Counted from the first letter of the stretch, positions 1 to 9,103 are shown. The stretch: DNA of 64,000 nucleotides from Lysobacteraceae bacterium NML03-0222 (GCA_002798195.1 NWQM01000001.1:434001-498000), one strand, 5' to 3'. Notes: generated by a model not told the origin, from the letters alone. Translations and numbers: made by a program.

Positions 1-137
1 TGTGCGAGCTGCTGCCCGAGCTGCCACTGGCCTGGGTGGAGTTCCGCGTCGGTCAGATGGGGATTTTCGTGGCCGAGCGCGCCGACTTGGTGGCGCATCA
101 CGCCCGCATTGCGGAACTGGCTGCCGCGCGCGCATGA
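1..137 (+). CDS. prmB: PrmB C-terminal fragment (ribosomal protein L3 glutamine methyltransferase)
   Basis: The open frame entering from the left edge (first full codon at 3) encodes the last 44 residues of a protein and stops at 135-137. Its tail reads ...PLAWVEFRVGQMGIFVAER..., which resembles the end of PrmB/HemK-type methyltransferases (WLEF...GVF in E. coli PrmB). PrmB methylates a glutamine of ribosomal protein L3, and prmB directly precedes aroC in many proteobacteria. The stop overlaps the aroC start in an ATGA, which supports coupling. Only the tail is visible, so the catalytic NPPY motif cannot be checked; the call rests on the tail and on synteny. Confidence 0.7.
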   Translation, partial: CELLPELPLAWVEFRVGQMGIFVAERADLVAHHARIAELAAARA

Positions 138-1228
138 ACAGCTTCGGGCGGCTGCTGCGCGTCACCACCTTTGGCGAATCGCATGGTCCGGCGATTGGCT
201 GCGTGATTGACGGCTGTCCGCCCGGAATATCCATCACTGCCGAAGACTTCCAGGCCGACCTTGTGCGCCGTGCTACCGGTCGCAGCCGGCATACCTCGCA
301 GCGCCGTGAAGCGGATGAGGTGGAAATCCTCTCCGGCGTGTACGAGGGCAAAACCACCGGTACGCCGCTGGCCTTGCTGATCCGCAACAGCGATGCGCGC
401 AGCCGTGATTACCACGCCATTGCCCGGCAATTCCGGCCGGGACATGCCGACTACAGCTATTGGCAGAAATACGGTATCCGCGACCCACGCGGTGGCGGCC
501 GCAGCAGTGCGCGCGAAACCACGATGCGGGTGGCGGCTGCCGTCATCGCCAAGAAATGGCTGGCCGAGCACTACGGTGTGGTGGTGCGCGGCCATCTGGC
601 GCAGCTGGGTGAGCTGACCCCGACCCGGCATGATTGGGCAGCGGTGGAGCACAACCCGTTTTTCTGGCCGGATGCAGGGCAAGTGTCCGAGCTTGAGGCG
701 TATATGGATGCGCTGCGCAAATCCGGCGATTCGGTCGGTGCCGTGGTGGCGGTCAGCGCCAGCGGTGTGCCGCCGGGCTGGGGCGAGCCGGTTTACGGCA
801 AATTGTCGGCCGATATCGGCGCGGCGATGTTTTCCATCAATGCAGTCAAGGGCGTGGAAATCGGTGAGGGTTTTGCCTCTGTCCGGCAAAAGGGCAGCGA
901 GCACCGCGACCTGATGTATCCGGAGGGTTTTGCCAGCAATCATGCCGGCGGCATTCTCGGCGGCATCAGCAGCGGCCAGCCCATCAGGGTGCAGGTCGCC
1001 TTCAAGCCCACCTCCAGCCTGCGGCTGGCAGCGCCCGGCGTGGATGTTGACGGCGCAGCGGTGGAGATCATCACCACCGGGCGTCATGACCCCTGCGTGG
1101 GCATCCGTGCCACGCCCATCTGCGAGGCGATGCTGGCGCTGGTGCTGATGGATCATGCCCTGCGTCATCGCGCCCAGTGCGGCGATGTGGGCGAGGTCAC
1201 CCCGCGTATTCCTTCTTCTCGTGAGTGA
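134..1228 (+). CDS. aroC: Chorismate synthase
   Basis: The 364-residue protein starts MNSFGRLLRVTTFGESHG, the family N-terminal signature, and contains RPGHADYSYWQKYG and the GGGRSSARET flavin/substrate region. It converts 5-enolpyruvylshikimate 3-phosphate to chorismate, the last common step toward aromatic amino acids, using reduced FMN in the cytosol. The frame is open further upstream, but the ATG at 134 overlaps the prmB stop (ATGA) and gives the family N-terminus, so it is chosen. The trp genes that use chorismate lie 4 kb downstream. Confidence 0.97.
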   Translation: MNSFGRLLRVTTFGESHGPAIGCVIDGCPPGISITAEDFQADLVRRATGRSRHTSQRREADEVEILSGVYEGKTTGTPLALLIRNSDARSRDYHAIARQFRPGHADYSYWQKYGIRDPRGGGRSSARETTMRVAAAVIAKKWLAEHYGVVVRGHLAQLGELTPTRHDWAAVEHNPFFWPDAGQVSELEAYMDALRKSGDSVGAVVAVSASGVPPGWGEPVYGKLSADIGAAMFSINAVKGVEIGEGFASVRQKGSEHRDLMYPEGFASNHAGGILGGISSGQPIRVQVAFKPTSSLRLAAPGVDVDGAAVEIITTGRHDPCVGIRATPICEAMLALVLMDHALRHRAQCGDVGEVTPRIPSSRE

Positions 1229-1233
1229 ACACA

Positions 1234-2253
1234 ATGAGCAACAAGCAATTCAATATCGCCGTTGTCGGCGCGACCGGCGCGGTGGGCGAAACCATGCTGG
1301 CCATCCTGGCCGAGCGCCGTTTTCCGGCAGCCAATGTCATCGCCCTGGCCAGTGAGCGCTCGGCGGGCAATCTGCTGGCCTTTGGCGATGATGAGCTGGA
1401 AGTGCAGGATTTGGCGGGCTTTGACCCGGCTGGGATCGACATCGCGCTGTTTTCGGCAGGCGGCAGTATCAGCAAGCAATATGCGCCGCAGTTTGCGGCA
1501 AAAGGCGCGGTGGTGATTGATAACTCCTCGGCCTTCCGTTATGAGGCCGATGTGCCGCTGGTGGTGAGCGAGGTGAACCCCGAGGCGGTCAAGAACCGTC
1601 CGCGCGGCATCATCGCCAATCCCAATTGCTCGACCATGCAGATGCTGGTGGCGCTCAAGCCCATCTACGACGCCTTTGGCATCACCCGTATCAATGTGGC
1701 GACCTATCAGTCGGTATCCGGCGCCGGGCGCAGCGCGATGGAAGAGCTGGGCAGGCAGACCGCGCAGCTTTTGAATTTTCAGGGCGCAGCGCCTGAAAAG
1801 TTCCCGGTGCAGATCGCCTTCAACCTGATTCCGCATATCGACGAGTTTCTGGACAACGGCTATACCCGCGAAGAAATGAAGCTGGTGTGGGAGACCCGCA
1901 AGATTCTGGGCGATGACAGCATCCAGGTGAACCCGACCGCAGTGCGCGTGCCGGTGTTCTACGGCCATAGCGAGGCGGTGAATGTGGAAACCCGCGAGCC
2001 GGTCACGGCAGCGGCGGTGCGCGAGCTGCTGCGCAAGGCGCCGGGGGTGGAAGTGGTGGATGCGCCGCGTGCCGGTGGCTATCCGACCCCGGTGACGCAT
2101 GCCTCGGGCAATGATGCGGTATATGTGGGACGCATCCGCCAGGATGAATCGCATCCGCGCGCGGTCAATCTGTGGATCGTGGCCGACAATATCCGCAAGG
2201 GCGCGGCGCTCAATGCGGTACAGATAGCTGAATTGATTGCAAATGAGGCATAA
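1234..2253 (+). CDS. asd: Aspartate-semialdehyde dehydrogenase
   Basis: The 339-residue protein has an N-terminal NADP-binding loop VVGATGAVGE (10-19) and the catalytic cysteine in NPNCST (Cys132). It reduces aspartyl phosphate to aspartate semialdehyde, the branch point toward lysine/diaminopimelate, threonine and methionine. The ATG at 1234 lies 5 bases after the aroC stop; a GTG at 1225 is in frame, but the family begins close to the chosen ATG. It probably shares a transcript with aroC. Confidence 0.96.
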   Translation: MSNKQFNIAVVGATGAVGETMLAILAERRFPAANVIALASERSAGNLLAFGDDELEVQDLAGFDPAGIDIALFSAGGSISKQYAPQFAAKGAVVIDNSSAFRYEADVPLVVSEVNPEAVKNRPRGIIANPNCSTMQMLVALKPIYDAFGITRINVATYQSVSGAGRSAMEELGRQTAQLLNFQGAAPEKFPVQIAFNLIPHIDEFLDNGYTREEMKLVWETRKILGDDSIQVNPTAVRVPVFYGHSEAVNVETREPVTAAAVRELLRKAPGVEVVDAPRAGGYPTPVTHASGNDAVYVGRIRQDESHPRAVNLWIVADNIRKGAALNAVQIAELIANEA

Positions 2254-2277
2254 GTCCGGCTAGAGTTGCCGCCAATT

Positions 2278-4281
2278 ATGAAGAAGTTACTGCAAACACT
2301 TGTCTTGACAGCATTTGTTGCCTTGGCAGCACCTGTCTGGGCGCTTGGGCTTGGACAGTTGAAGCTCAAGTCCGGGCAAGGCCAGCCATTGCTGGCCGAA
2401 ATTCCGGTGATTACCGCCGAGCCGGCCGAGCTGGAGCGACTGCAGGCGCGGCTGGCCTCCCCGGAGACTTTCCTGCGTGTGGGACTGCCGCTGCCGGACA
2501 GCCTGGTATCGGATTTGCAGTTCTCGCTGGTGCGTGATGCCGAGGGCAAGCCGGTGATTCGCGTCACCAGCCCGGGGCCTGTAGCCATTCCGATGCTGAC
2601 TTTCCTGCTGGAAGTGGACTGGGGTGAAGGGCGTCTGGTGCGTGAGTATTCGGTGCTGGTGGCTGCGCCCGAAAGCGTGGCAGCGGCTGCGGTGCCGGAG
2701 ATTGAAGCGGCTGAAGGCGCGCCTTCCAATACCATCGTGCGTGATGCAGAAGCTGCCAGCAGCCAGGTGCCGTTGCCGGAAGCCAATACCACAGCGACGG
2801 CCAATGCCAGTAGTGAAGCCGTAACGCCGCTAGCGACTGCCGCCCCTGCCAATAACGCAGTCGTTGCCGCGCCTGCCAGCATGGTGGGGCAAACCCTGCC
2901 TGCGGTGCAACGCGGGCAGACGCTTTCGGGCATTGCCGCGGCCATGAAGCAGCCGGGACAGGACTTGCAGACCATAATGGCGGCCTTGTTGCTGGCCAAT
3001 CCAGAGGCGTTCATCAATGGCAACCCGCACCGCCTGCGGGAAGGCGCAGTGCTGCAATTGCCGGCAGGCGATGCGGCCAGTGGCGGATTTGCTTCTGCCG
3101 AAGTCAAGGCGATGGCCGCGCAGCTCTCGCAATGGCGCGCGCGCTCAGGGCGTCGTGGTCGCGCGGTGGATGTGGCCAGTGGCGTGAGTGATGCTTCTGG
3201 TGCGCGCGGCAACCAATCAAATACCGCAAACACGCGCCGCAGTGCGCGACTTGAAATCGCGCCGGCTGCCACCTCGGCCGCTGCCGCTGCCAGCCTGTCG
3301 GGGACAGGCGGCAAAGGAGATTCACTGATGGCACAACAATTGCAAGAAGCGCAGGAAACCATTGCCGCCCGTGATGCGGAAGTGGCCGAACTCAAATCGC
3401 GCGTGGCTGAACTTGAAAAGCTCAAGGAACAGCAGAACCAGCTGATCCAGATGAAAGACGGCGAGCTGGCGCTGGTGCAGCAGCAGCTCAAAGCCCAGAA
3501 TGCAGGCCGTAGCGATGCCGCTGGCGGACACACCCTGCTGTGGTCGGCATTGGCCGTATTGCTGCTGGCGGGCATCGTGTTTGCCGTATGGCTGCAGCGT
3601 CAGCGCAAGCAGGCTGCCTGGGATGCCGCCATCAAGCGTGGTGCGGGTGCGGCCTCTGAGCGGCAGGCACCGTCCTTCAGTGAAGATTTTGCGCAGGCTT
3701 ATGATGCCGACGGCGCCGGGCAAGCGGCTGAGGCGAGCGCAGTGTTGCCAGCCGAAGGCGCTGAAGATGGCTTGACGGAGGATTTGGTCAATCAGGCAAA
3801 GGCTCCGTCTGAGTCGGATATGCCGCAAGCCGCCGGCGTGCAGACGGCCAACACCTTGTGGCATCTGCCCTCGTGGGTAGGCAGCGCCAGCCATGAGTGG
3901 GAAAAGAATGGCGATGACAAAGATACCGTGGCGCTCAAGCCACTGACCGATGACCCGGCCAAGGTCGGTGCCTGGACCTTCCCGGTCGATGCTGGCGAGC
4001 CGCGTGCCGAAGGCTTTGCAAGCCAGGCACAGCCGGTTCTGCCCGATACCGTGCCTGCCGTGCCCGCAGCGGGCGATGCGTTGCCCGCCGATGCCGCCAT
4101 TGAGCCGGCCGGGAGTGAGGCGCTTGGGGCTGATTTCGAGGACGGTCGCCTGATGCTGGCGCGTACCTATATCGAGCTTGGCGACTACGGCACTGCCCGG
4201 CTGCTGCTGCAGCAGGTAATGGATGAGGGTGAAGCCGCTCAGGCATCGCGGGCACAGCAACTGCTGAATGAGCTGGATTGA
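2278..4281 (+). CDS. fimV: FimV family pilus-assembly / polar hub protein
   Basis: The 667-residue protein starts with a signal peptide (MKKLLQTLVLTAFVALAAPVWA) followed by the typical FimV N-terminal domain (LGLGQLKLKSGQGQPL..., ending EYSVLVAAP). A LysM-like region (QTLPAVQRGQTLSGIAAAM) follows near 205-265. Then come an Ala/Ser-rich linker, a coiled coil (~350-410), one membrane helix (~420-440), a long acidic Ala-rich cytoplasmic part and a C-terminal TPR-like FimV motif (RLMLARTYIELGDYGTARLLLQQV). FimV is a polar landmark protein affecting type IV pilus assembly. A TTG at 2266 is in frame, but the ATG at 2278 gives the natural signal peptide. It is shorter than FimV of Pseudomonas (about 900 residues). 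The stop overlaps truA by one base. Confidence 0.93.
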   Translation: MKKLLQTLVLTAFVALAAPVWALGLGQLKLKSGQGQPLLAEIPVITAEPAELERLQARLASPETFLRVGLPLPDSLVSDLQFSLVRDAEGKPVIRVTSPGPVAIPMLTFLLEVDWGEGRLVREYSVLVAAPESVAAAAVPEIEAAEGAPSNTIVRDAEAASSQVPLPEANTTATANASSEAVTPLATAAPANNAVVAAPASMVGQTLPAVQRGQTLSGIAAAMKQPGQDLQTIMAALLLANPEAFINGNPHRLREGAVLQLPAGDAASGGFASAEVKAMAAQLSQWRARSGRRGRAVDVASGVSDASGARGNQSNTANTRRSARLEIAPAATSAAAAASLSGTGGKGDSLMAQQLQEAQETIAARDAEVAELKSRVAELEKLKEQQNQLIQMKDGELALVQQQLKAQNAGRSDAAGGHTLLWSALAVLLLAGIVFAVWLQRQRKQAAWDAAIKRGAGAASERQAPSFSEDFAQAYDADGAGQAAEASAVLPAEGAEDGLTEDLVNQAKAPSESDMPQAAGVQTANTLWHLPSWVGSASHEWEKNGDDKDTVALKPLTDDPAKVGAWTFPVDAGEPRAEGFASQAQPVLPDTVPAVPAAGDALPADAAIEPAGSEALGADFEDGRLMLARTYIELGDYGTARLLLQQVMDEGEAAQASRAQQLLNELD

Positions 4282-5060
4282 TGGCGCGCTGGGCGCTGGG
4301 CGTTGAATATCAGGGCAGCCGCTATCTGGGCTGGCAGCGTTTGGGCGATAACGGCCCGACGCTGCAACAGACGCTGGAAAACGCCATCGCCCGCGTGGCC
4401 AATCATCTGGTCGATACGGTATGTGCAGGCCGGACCGATGCTGGCGTGCATGCCCGCTGCCAGGTGGTGCATTTCGACTCTGCTGCCGCGCGTGATGCGC
4501 GAGCCTGGATGCTGGGCATCACCTCGCAATTGCCGCCCGATATGGCGGTGCGCTGGTGCGTGCCGGTGGCCGATGACTTTAGCGCGCGTTTTTCTGCCCA
4601 CGCCCGGCGCTATCGCTATCGCATCCTGAACCGGCCGGTGCGTCCCGGTATCGAGCGCGACTATCTGGGCTGGGAGCGTCGCCCACTGGATGCCGGGCGC
4701 ATGCATCAGGCAGCACAGGCGCTGCTCGGCGAGCAGGATTTTTCCGCATTCCGCACAGTGCATTGCCAGGCGACTCACCCGCGCCGGGAAATGCAGCACA
4801 TCAGTGTCCAGCGTCATGGCGATGAAGTGCATGTGGAAGTGCAGGCCAATGCCTTCCTGCATCACATGGTGCGCAATATCGTCGGCTCGCTGATTCCGGT
4901 GGGCGCGGGCGAGAAGCCGCCTACCTGGCTGGCCGAATTGCTGGCAGGTCGCGACCGCACCCAGGCAGGACCCACGGCGGCGGCGGCCGGGCTTTGTTTC
5001 CTGCATCCGCTTTACGATGCCCGCTACGGCCTGCCGGATGAAGTCAGCACAAACCGATGA
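4281..5060 (+). CDS. truA: tRNA pseudouridine(38-40) synthase TruA
   Basis: The 259-residue protein carries the catalytic motif AGRTDAGVHA with Asp53 and a second family block NAFLHHMVRNIVG near 197-209. It isomerises uridines 38-40 in the anticodon arm of several tRNAs. The start overlaps the fimV stop in TGATG, and the end overlaps trpF by four bases. The fimV-truA-trpF order is characteristic of gammaproteobacteria such as Pseudomonas and Xanthomonas. Confidence 0.97.
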   Translation: MARWALGVEYQGSRYLGWQRLGDNGPTLQQTLENAIARVANHLVDTVCAGRTDAGVHARCQVVHFDSAAARDARAWMLGITSQLPPDMAVRWCVPVADDFSARFSAHARRYRYRILNRPVRPGIERDYLGWERRPLDAGRMHQAAQALLGEQDFSAFRTVHCQATHPRREMQHISVQRHGDEVHVEVQANAFLHHMVRNIVGSLIPVGAGEKPPTWLAELLAGRDRTQAGPTAAAAGLCFLHPLYDARYGLPDEVSTNR

Positions 5061-5716
5061 GCGCCGTGCCTGCCAGAGTCCGCATCAAGCTCTGTGGCTT
5101 TACCCGCCCCGGGGATGTGCGGCTGGCTTGCGAGTTGGGCGTGGATGCGCTGGGTCTGATTTTTGCCCATAACAGCTCGCGTCGTTTGTCATTGTCGCAG
5201 GCGGGCATGTTGCGGCAGGCGATGGCGCCGCTAACCTGTGCGGTGGCGCTGTTCATGAACAATCCGCGCGCAGAAGTCGCCGCCGTGGTGGCGCGCATCG
5301 CCCCGAATGTTTTGCAGTTTCATGGCGATGAAGAAGATGAGTTCTGCCGCAGTTTCGGCCTGCCGTATATCAAGACCATTGCCATGGGCGGGGAGCAATC
5401 GCTGGATATGCAGGCCACCGTGGAAACTTTTCCGCATGCTGCGGCGTTTTTGCTGGATGGCCATGCGCCGGGGGCAGCAGGCGGCAGCGGCCAGGGGTTT
5501 GATTGGGCATGCTTGCCCAAAGACAGTCCAAAGCCGTTGATGGTGGCAGGTGGCCTGAGCCCGGAAAACGTCTATGGCCTGGTCAGGGCGCATCGCCCCT
5601 GGGCGGTGGATGCGGCCTCGGGGGTAGAGCTTGCCCCCGGCATCAAGGATGGCGATAAGATGCGCGCCTTCATCGCGGCGGTGCAGCGCGCCAACCATGA
5701 AAACGCGGCAGGCTGA
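5057..5716 (+). CDS. trpF: Phosphoribosylanthranilate isomerase
   Basis: The 219-residue single-domain TIM barrel begins RIKLCGFTRPGDV with the general-base cysteine at Cys13. It contains LQFHGDE and the phosphate-binding C-terminal GG motifs (MVAGGLSPENV, DAASGVE). It performs the Amadori rearrangement in tryptophan synthesis. It is a stand-alone TrpF, not fused to TrpC as in enteric bacteria. The ATG overlaps the truA stop. Confidence 0.96.
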   Translation: MSAVPARVRIKLCGFTRPGDVRLACELGVDALGLIFAHNSSRRLSLSQAGMLRQAMAPLTCAVALFMNNPRAEVAAVVARIAPNVLQFHGDEEDEFCRSFGLPYIKTIAMGGEQSLDMQATVETFPHAAAFLLDGHAPGAAGGSGQGFDWACLPKDSPKPLMVAGGLSPENVYGLVRAHRPWAVDAASGVELAPGIKDGDKMRAFIAAVQRANHENAAG

Positions 5717-5753
5717 TGCCAATGCTCACGCGCCGCCATTACAGGGGAATCTC

Positions 5754-6260
5754 ATGAAAACCACCCACTATTTGCTTGTTGCCGTGGCGGTTCTGCTGGC
5801 GGCGCTGATATCGCTGCTGTTCTATGACTTTGTCTACAGCAACAAGGCCGAGCAGCGCACGCTCGACTATATACAGCAGGAAATGAGCACAAGAAATGCA
5901 GAGCAGATGCGCGAATTGCGGCAACTGGCCTATGACAGCGAAAGCATCCTGGCAGCGGCCAATGGCGCGGCCTATCTGAAGACCATGATTGCCGAGTATT
6001 ACGCGGAGCATCAACGCCTGCCCACCTCATTGAGCGACTTGAATCTCGCTCATGACTGGACGCCCAACTCAAGGCTGAAAGCCGTAAAAATAGATGGCAA
6101 CGCCCGCGTCACGATGGTCATTGATGCCGCGCATAGCAAAGGCACACTGGTCTATGTGCCCGGCATTCATCAAGACCAGTTTGTGGAGTGGCGCTGTAGC
6201 ACCCCGGATATCAGGGATATTGGCCGGCACCTGCCGACTTGCGAATATACCGGGCGCTGA
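5754..6260 (+). CDS. Pilin-like membrane-anchored protein with a C-terminal disulfide-loop signature
   Basis: The 168-residue protein has one N-terminal membrane helix (residues 6-24), then a helical stretch (30-75). The C-terminal domain resembles the head domain of type IV pilins: AYLKTMIAEYYAEHQRLPTS, an extended VKIDGNARVTMV strand, and two cysteines (Cys148, Cys163) framed as EWRC...RHLPTC, like the D-loop of PilA proteins. The N-terminus MKTTHYLLVAVAVLLAALIS lacks the prepilin peptidase motif (G followed by F/M-x-x-x-E), so normal pilin processing is not expected. Codon style matches its neighbours. The ATG at 5754 is chosen because it gives a clean anchor; the frame is open upstream into trpF. 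Function unknown; pilus, minor-pilin or sensor roles are inference. Confidence 0.7.
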   Translation: MKTTHYLLVAVAVLLAALISLLFYDFVYSNKAEQRTLDYIQQEMSTRNAEQMRELRQLAYDSESILAAANGAAYLKTMIAEYYAEHQRLPTSLSDLNLAHDWTPNSRLKAVKIDGNARVTMVIDAAHSKGTLVYVPGIHQDQFVEWRCSTPDIRDIGRHLPTCEYTGR

Positions 6261-6308
6261 TTTATGTCTGCCGCCATCCACGCCTTCCCAATCGCTTGAG
6301 TTTCACCG

Positions 6309-7511
6309 ATGACTGATTTCCATGCCTATCCCGATGCCAGCGGCCATTTCGGGCGTTTTGGCGGGCGCTTTGTCGCCGAAACCCTGATTGGCCCTTTGCA
6401 GGAGCTGGCCGCCGCCTATGATGCAGCGCGTGCCGACCCGGCCTTCCAGGCCGCCTTTGATGCCGACCTTGCCCATTATGTGGGGCGGCCAAGTCCGATT
6501 TATCACGCCCGGCGTTTGAGCCGGGAAAACGGTGGCGCGCAGATTCTTTTGAAGCGCGAAGACCTGAACCACACCGGCGCGCACAAAATCAACAACACCA
6601 TCGGTCAGGCATTGCTGGCCGCGCGCATGGGCAAGCCGCGCATCATTGCCGAAACCGGCGCCGGCCAGCATGGTGTTGCCAGTGCTACCGTGGCTGCGCG
6701 TCTGGGGCTCGAATGCGTGGTGTACATGGGCGCCACCGATGTCGAGCGGCAAAAGGCCAATGTCTGGCGGATGAAGCTGCTGGGGGCGGAGGTGATTCCG
6801 GTCAAGTCCGGTTCGGCCACGCTCAAGGACGCCTTGAACGAGGCGATGCGCGACTGGGTAACGAATGTCGCCAATACCTTCTACATCATCGGCACCGTGG
6901 CCGGCCCCGACCCGTATCCGCGCATGGTGCGCGATTTCAACGCCGTGGTCGGGCGCGAGGCGCGCGCGCAGATGCTGGCCGAATATGGCCGCCTGCCGGA
7001 TGCGGTGACCGCTTGTGTGGGGGGTGGCAGCAATGCCATCGGCATTTTTCATGCCTTCCTGAATGACCACCAGGTACGGCTAGTGGGCGCAGAAGCGGCC
7101 GGGCAGGGCATCGATACCGGCCAGCATGCGGCATCGTTGGCCGCAGGCCGCCCCGGCGTGCTGCATGGCAACCGTACCTATGTGCTCTGCGATGACGATG
7201 GCCAAATCACCGAAACCCATTCGATTTCAGCCGGTCTGGACTATCCCGGTGTGGGGCCTGAGCACGCCTTTCTGAAAGAAACCGGGCGTGCGCAGTATCT
7301 GGGCATTACCGACGCCGAGGCGCTGGCCGCCTTCCATCAGCTGACCCGCTGCGAAGGCATCCTGCCAGCGCTGGAATCGGGCCATGCCATCGCCCAAGCC
7401 CTGAAGCTGGCGCGCGAGCTGCCGCCTGATGCGCTGGTGCTGTGCAATCTCTCCGGCCGTGGCGACAAGGACATCCACACCATCGCCGCCCATCAGGGGA
7501 TTGAACTGTGA
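6309..7511 (+). CDS. trpB: Tryptophan synthase beta subunit
   Basis: The 400-residue PLP enzyme has the Schiff-base lysine in HTGAHKINN (Lys93) and the phosphate-binding loop GGGSNAIG. It condenses indole with serine to give tryptophan, in an alpha2-beta2 complex with TrpA. The start MTDFHAYPDASGHFGRFGGR is a normal family N-terminus. The stop overlaps the trpA GTG start in GTGA, so the two subunits are probably made by coupled translation. Confidence 0.98.
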   Translation: MTDFHAYPDASGHFGRFGGRFVAETLIGPLQELAAAYDAARADPAFQAAFDADLAHYVGRPSPIYHARRLSRENGGAQILLKREDLNHTGAHKINNTIGQALLAARMGKPRIIAETGAGQHGVASATVAARLGLECVVYMGATDVERQKANVWRMKLLGAEVIPVKSGSATLKDALNEAMRDWVTNVANTFYIIGTVAGPDPYPRMVRDFNAVVGREARAQMLAEYGRLPDAVTACVGGGSNAIGIFHAFLNDHQVRLVGAEAAGQGIDTGQHAASLAAGRPGVLHGNRTYVLCDDDGQITETHSISAGLDYPGVGPEHAFLKETGRAQYLGITDAEALAAFHQLTRCEGILPALESGHAIAQALKLARELPPDALVLCNLSGRGDKDIHTIAAHQGIEL

Positions 7512-8320
7512 GCCGACTTGATCACTGTTTTGCACGCCTGCGTGCACAAGGCCGCAAGGCGCTGATTCCGTTCATGAGCGCAGGCGATCCGTCGCTGGAG
7601 GCCACCGTGCCACTGATGCACGCGCTGGTGGCAGCCGGTGCCGATGTGCTGGAGCTGGGGGTGCCGTTTTCCGACCCGATGGCCGATGGCCCGGTGATCC
7701 AGCAAGCCTCCGAGCGAGCTATCGCCCGTGGTGCCGGGCTTGCCCATGCGCTGCAAAGCGTCAAGGCTTTCCGCGCCAGCGATAGCCAGACCCCGGTGGT
7801 GCTGATGGGCTATCTCAATCCGGTGGAGATTCTGGGCGCAGACACCTTTGCCCAGCGCGCTGCCGATGCCGGCGTGGATGGTGTGCTGCTGGTGGACTTG
7901 CCGCCGGAGGAAGCCGATGGCTTGCAACAGGCATTGCAGGCATATGGCATCGCGCTGATCTGGCTGGCATCGCCAACCACCGATGCGGCGCGTCTGGCAG
8001 CACTCAATGCCCGCGCAGCGGGCTATCTGTATTACGTCAGTTATGCCGGTGTGACCGGCGCCAATCACTTGAGCCCTGCCGACGCAGGCGCACGGCTTGC
8101 AGCCATTCGCCGTGATTGCCCGGTGCCGGTGGTGGCGGGCTTTGGCATCAAGGATGCACAAAGCGCAGCAGCCATGGCCGCCAACGCCGATGGCGTGGTG
8201 GTCGGCAGCGCCCTGGTGGCGGCACTGGCCGATAGCGCTAGTGTGGATGAAGCCTGCCGGCGTGCCCATGATTTTCTTGCGCCATTGCGTACGGCGCTGG
8301 GTGCTTGTTTGGAAGCCTAG
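7508..8320 (+). CDS. trpA: Tryptophan synthase alpha subunit
   Basis: The 270-residue TIM barrel has the catalytic pair at the usual positions, Glu49 (LELGVPFSDP) and Asp60 (MADGP). It cleaves indole-3-glycerol phosphate to indole and glyceraldehyde 3-phosphate, passing indole to TrpB. The start is GTG overlapping the trpB stop. The gene ends at a TAG that touches the hairpin repeat described next, and the accessory patch begins there. Confidence 0.98.
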   Translation: MSRLDHCFARLRAQGRKALIPFMSAGDPSLEATVPLMHALVAAGADVLELGVPFSDPMADGPVIQQASERAIARGAGLAHALQSVKAFRASDSQTPVVLMGYLNPVEILGADTFAQRAADAGVDGVLLVDLPPEEADGLQQALQAYGIALIWLASPTTDAARLAALNARAAGYLYYVSYAGVTGANHLSPADAGARLAAIRRDCPVPVVAGFGIKDAQSAAAMAANADGVVVGSALVAALADSASVDEACRRAHDFLAPLRTALGACLEA

Positions 8321-8337
8321 AGCCTATTCAAGGGTTC
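8319..8337 (+). repeat. Hairpin repeat copy 1 (degenerate GAGCC-loop-GGTTC)
   Basis: Directly at the trpA stop the sequence agagcctattcaagggttc can form a five-pair hairpin (GAGCC with GGTTC, one G-T pair) around a seven-base loop. It closely resembles the copy at 42975 and the inverted copy at 63028. All three sit within a few bases of a stop codon. It is followed by TTATT and could be a weak terminator or part of a dispersed repeat. Confidence 0.5.
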
Positions 8338-8586
8338 TTATTGCTGTCCTTTGCGATGCAGCCCATTGGGCAACATAAGAATGACAAAGGCCACAAAATG
8401 TAATCCTCTCAGCACGCCTGTTAGTCGCTCGTTATCACAAAGCGCCTGCCCCCCCCCGGCGAGTCCCGCAATCACCTCGCCGAAAGTCCTGTTTTTGGAA
8501 TGTATGCTTGACGAGAAGCTTGCGGACCCACTTTAGTGGGCAGCTTGGGGCGTATCATCAAATTGTCTGATGCCTTCCTAGGTTTC
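8338..8586. other. Non-coding stretch downstream of trpA
   Basis: No convincing gene is visible. The stretch holds a long C run (near 8450) and a short hairpin (CCCACT-TT-AGTGGG, about 8528-8541). A small open frame at 8351-8536 lacks a ribosome binding site and any recognisable sequence. The composition is mixed and it looks like decayed DNA at the edge of the accessory patch. Confidence 0.5.
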
Positions 8587-9024
8587 TTACTTATTGATGC
8601 TAACTGACTTCACGCAACTCATGTCGATATTCTGAAATATATGTATATGAATATTTGAGTTGCTGGAGCCCAGGCTGACTCGTCTGCTTGGAGGACTAGG
8701 GTAGGGTGTAGAGAAGTCAAGAACTTGGTATCCAGATACTTTTAGTTCACTTTCTAGCAGGGTTGAAGGGATGCAGTGCGTCTTTTCAAGGTCAAAGGAA
8801 ACGGCAGAACCAGTTGATAAAACAACTCCTTTCAGCTTGCGGAGCCCATATGTATTGACAATTCTGGCGTACTCAGGCTCGCTTAATTCATCCTTATTAA
8901 TTTCATTTGCTAACGCCACACTTGCTTGTGCTAGCTTTTTTGAAAACGTCTCTTTTGAATGTATGGGTGTAGTGCAGCCTACCAAAAGAAAAAGTGAAAA
9001 TAGAATGTTAAGGGGTTTGATCAT
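8587..9024 (-). CDS. Small putative lipoprotein
   Basis: The 145-residue protein begins MIKPLNILFSLFLLVGCTTP, a short lipoprotein signal with the lipobox LVGC (Cys17). The rest is soluble, with two further cysteines and an HIHIHIFQ strand near the end. The start at 9024 is preceded by AGAGGA at good distance; two in-frame ATGs upstream would put a charged tail before the signal. I do not recognise the family. The gene is visibly AT-richer than trpA and accD. It lies 79 bases downstream of, and in the same orientation as, a truncated HELGH peptidase, so an immunity-type role is possible but is only inference. Confidence 0.6.
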   Translation of the reverse strand: MIKPLNILFSLFLLVGCTTPIHSKETFSKKLAQASVALANEINKDELSEPEYARIVNTYGLRKLKGVVLSTGSAVSFDLEKTHCIPSTLLESELKVSGYQVLDFSTPYPSPPSRRVSLGSSNSNIHIHIFQNIDMSCVKSVSINK

Positions 9025-9103
9025 AAAATCCTCTGCCATTGCCGCCATTTGACTGAGTTAGGGGTGGCTCAGGCAGGCTGCCTCTTGTATTGTAGTAGGC
9101 GGC

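Noticed and set aside
2079..3575. A 498-codon minus-strand frame opposite fimV
   Set aside because: Low-complexity Ser/Ala product opposite a certain gene; no start signal.
8351..8536. A 61-codon frame after trpA
   Set aside because: No start signal; it runs through a C homopolymer, and the product resembles nothing known to me.
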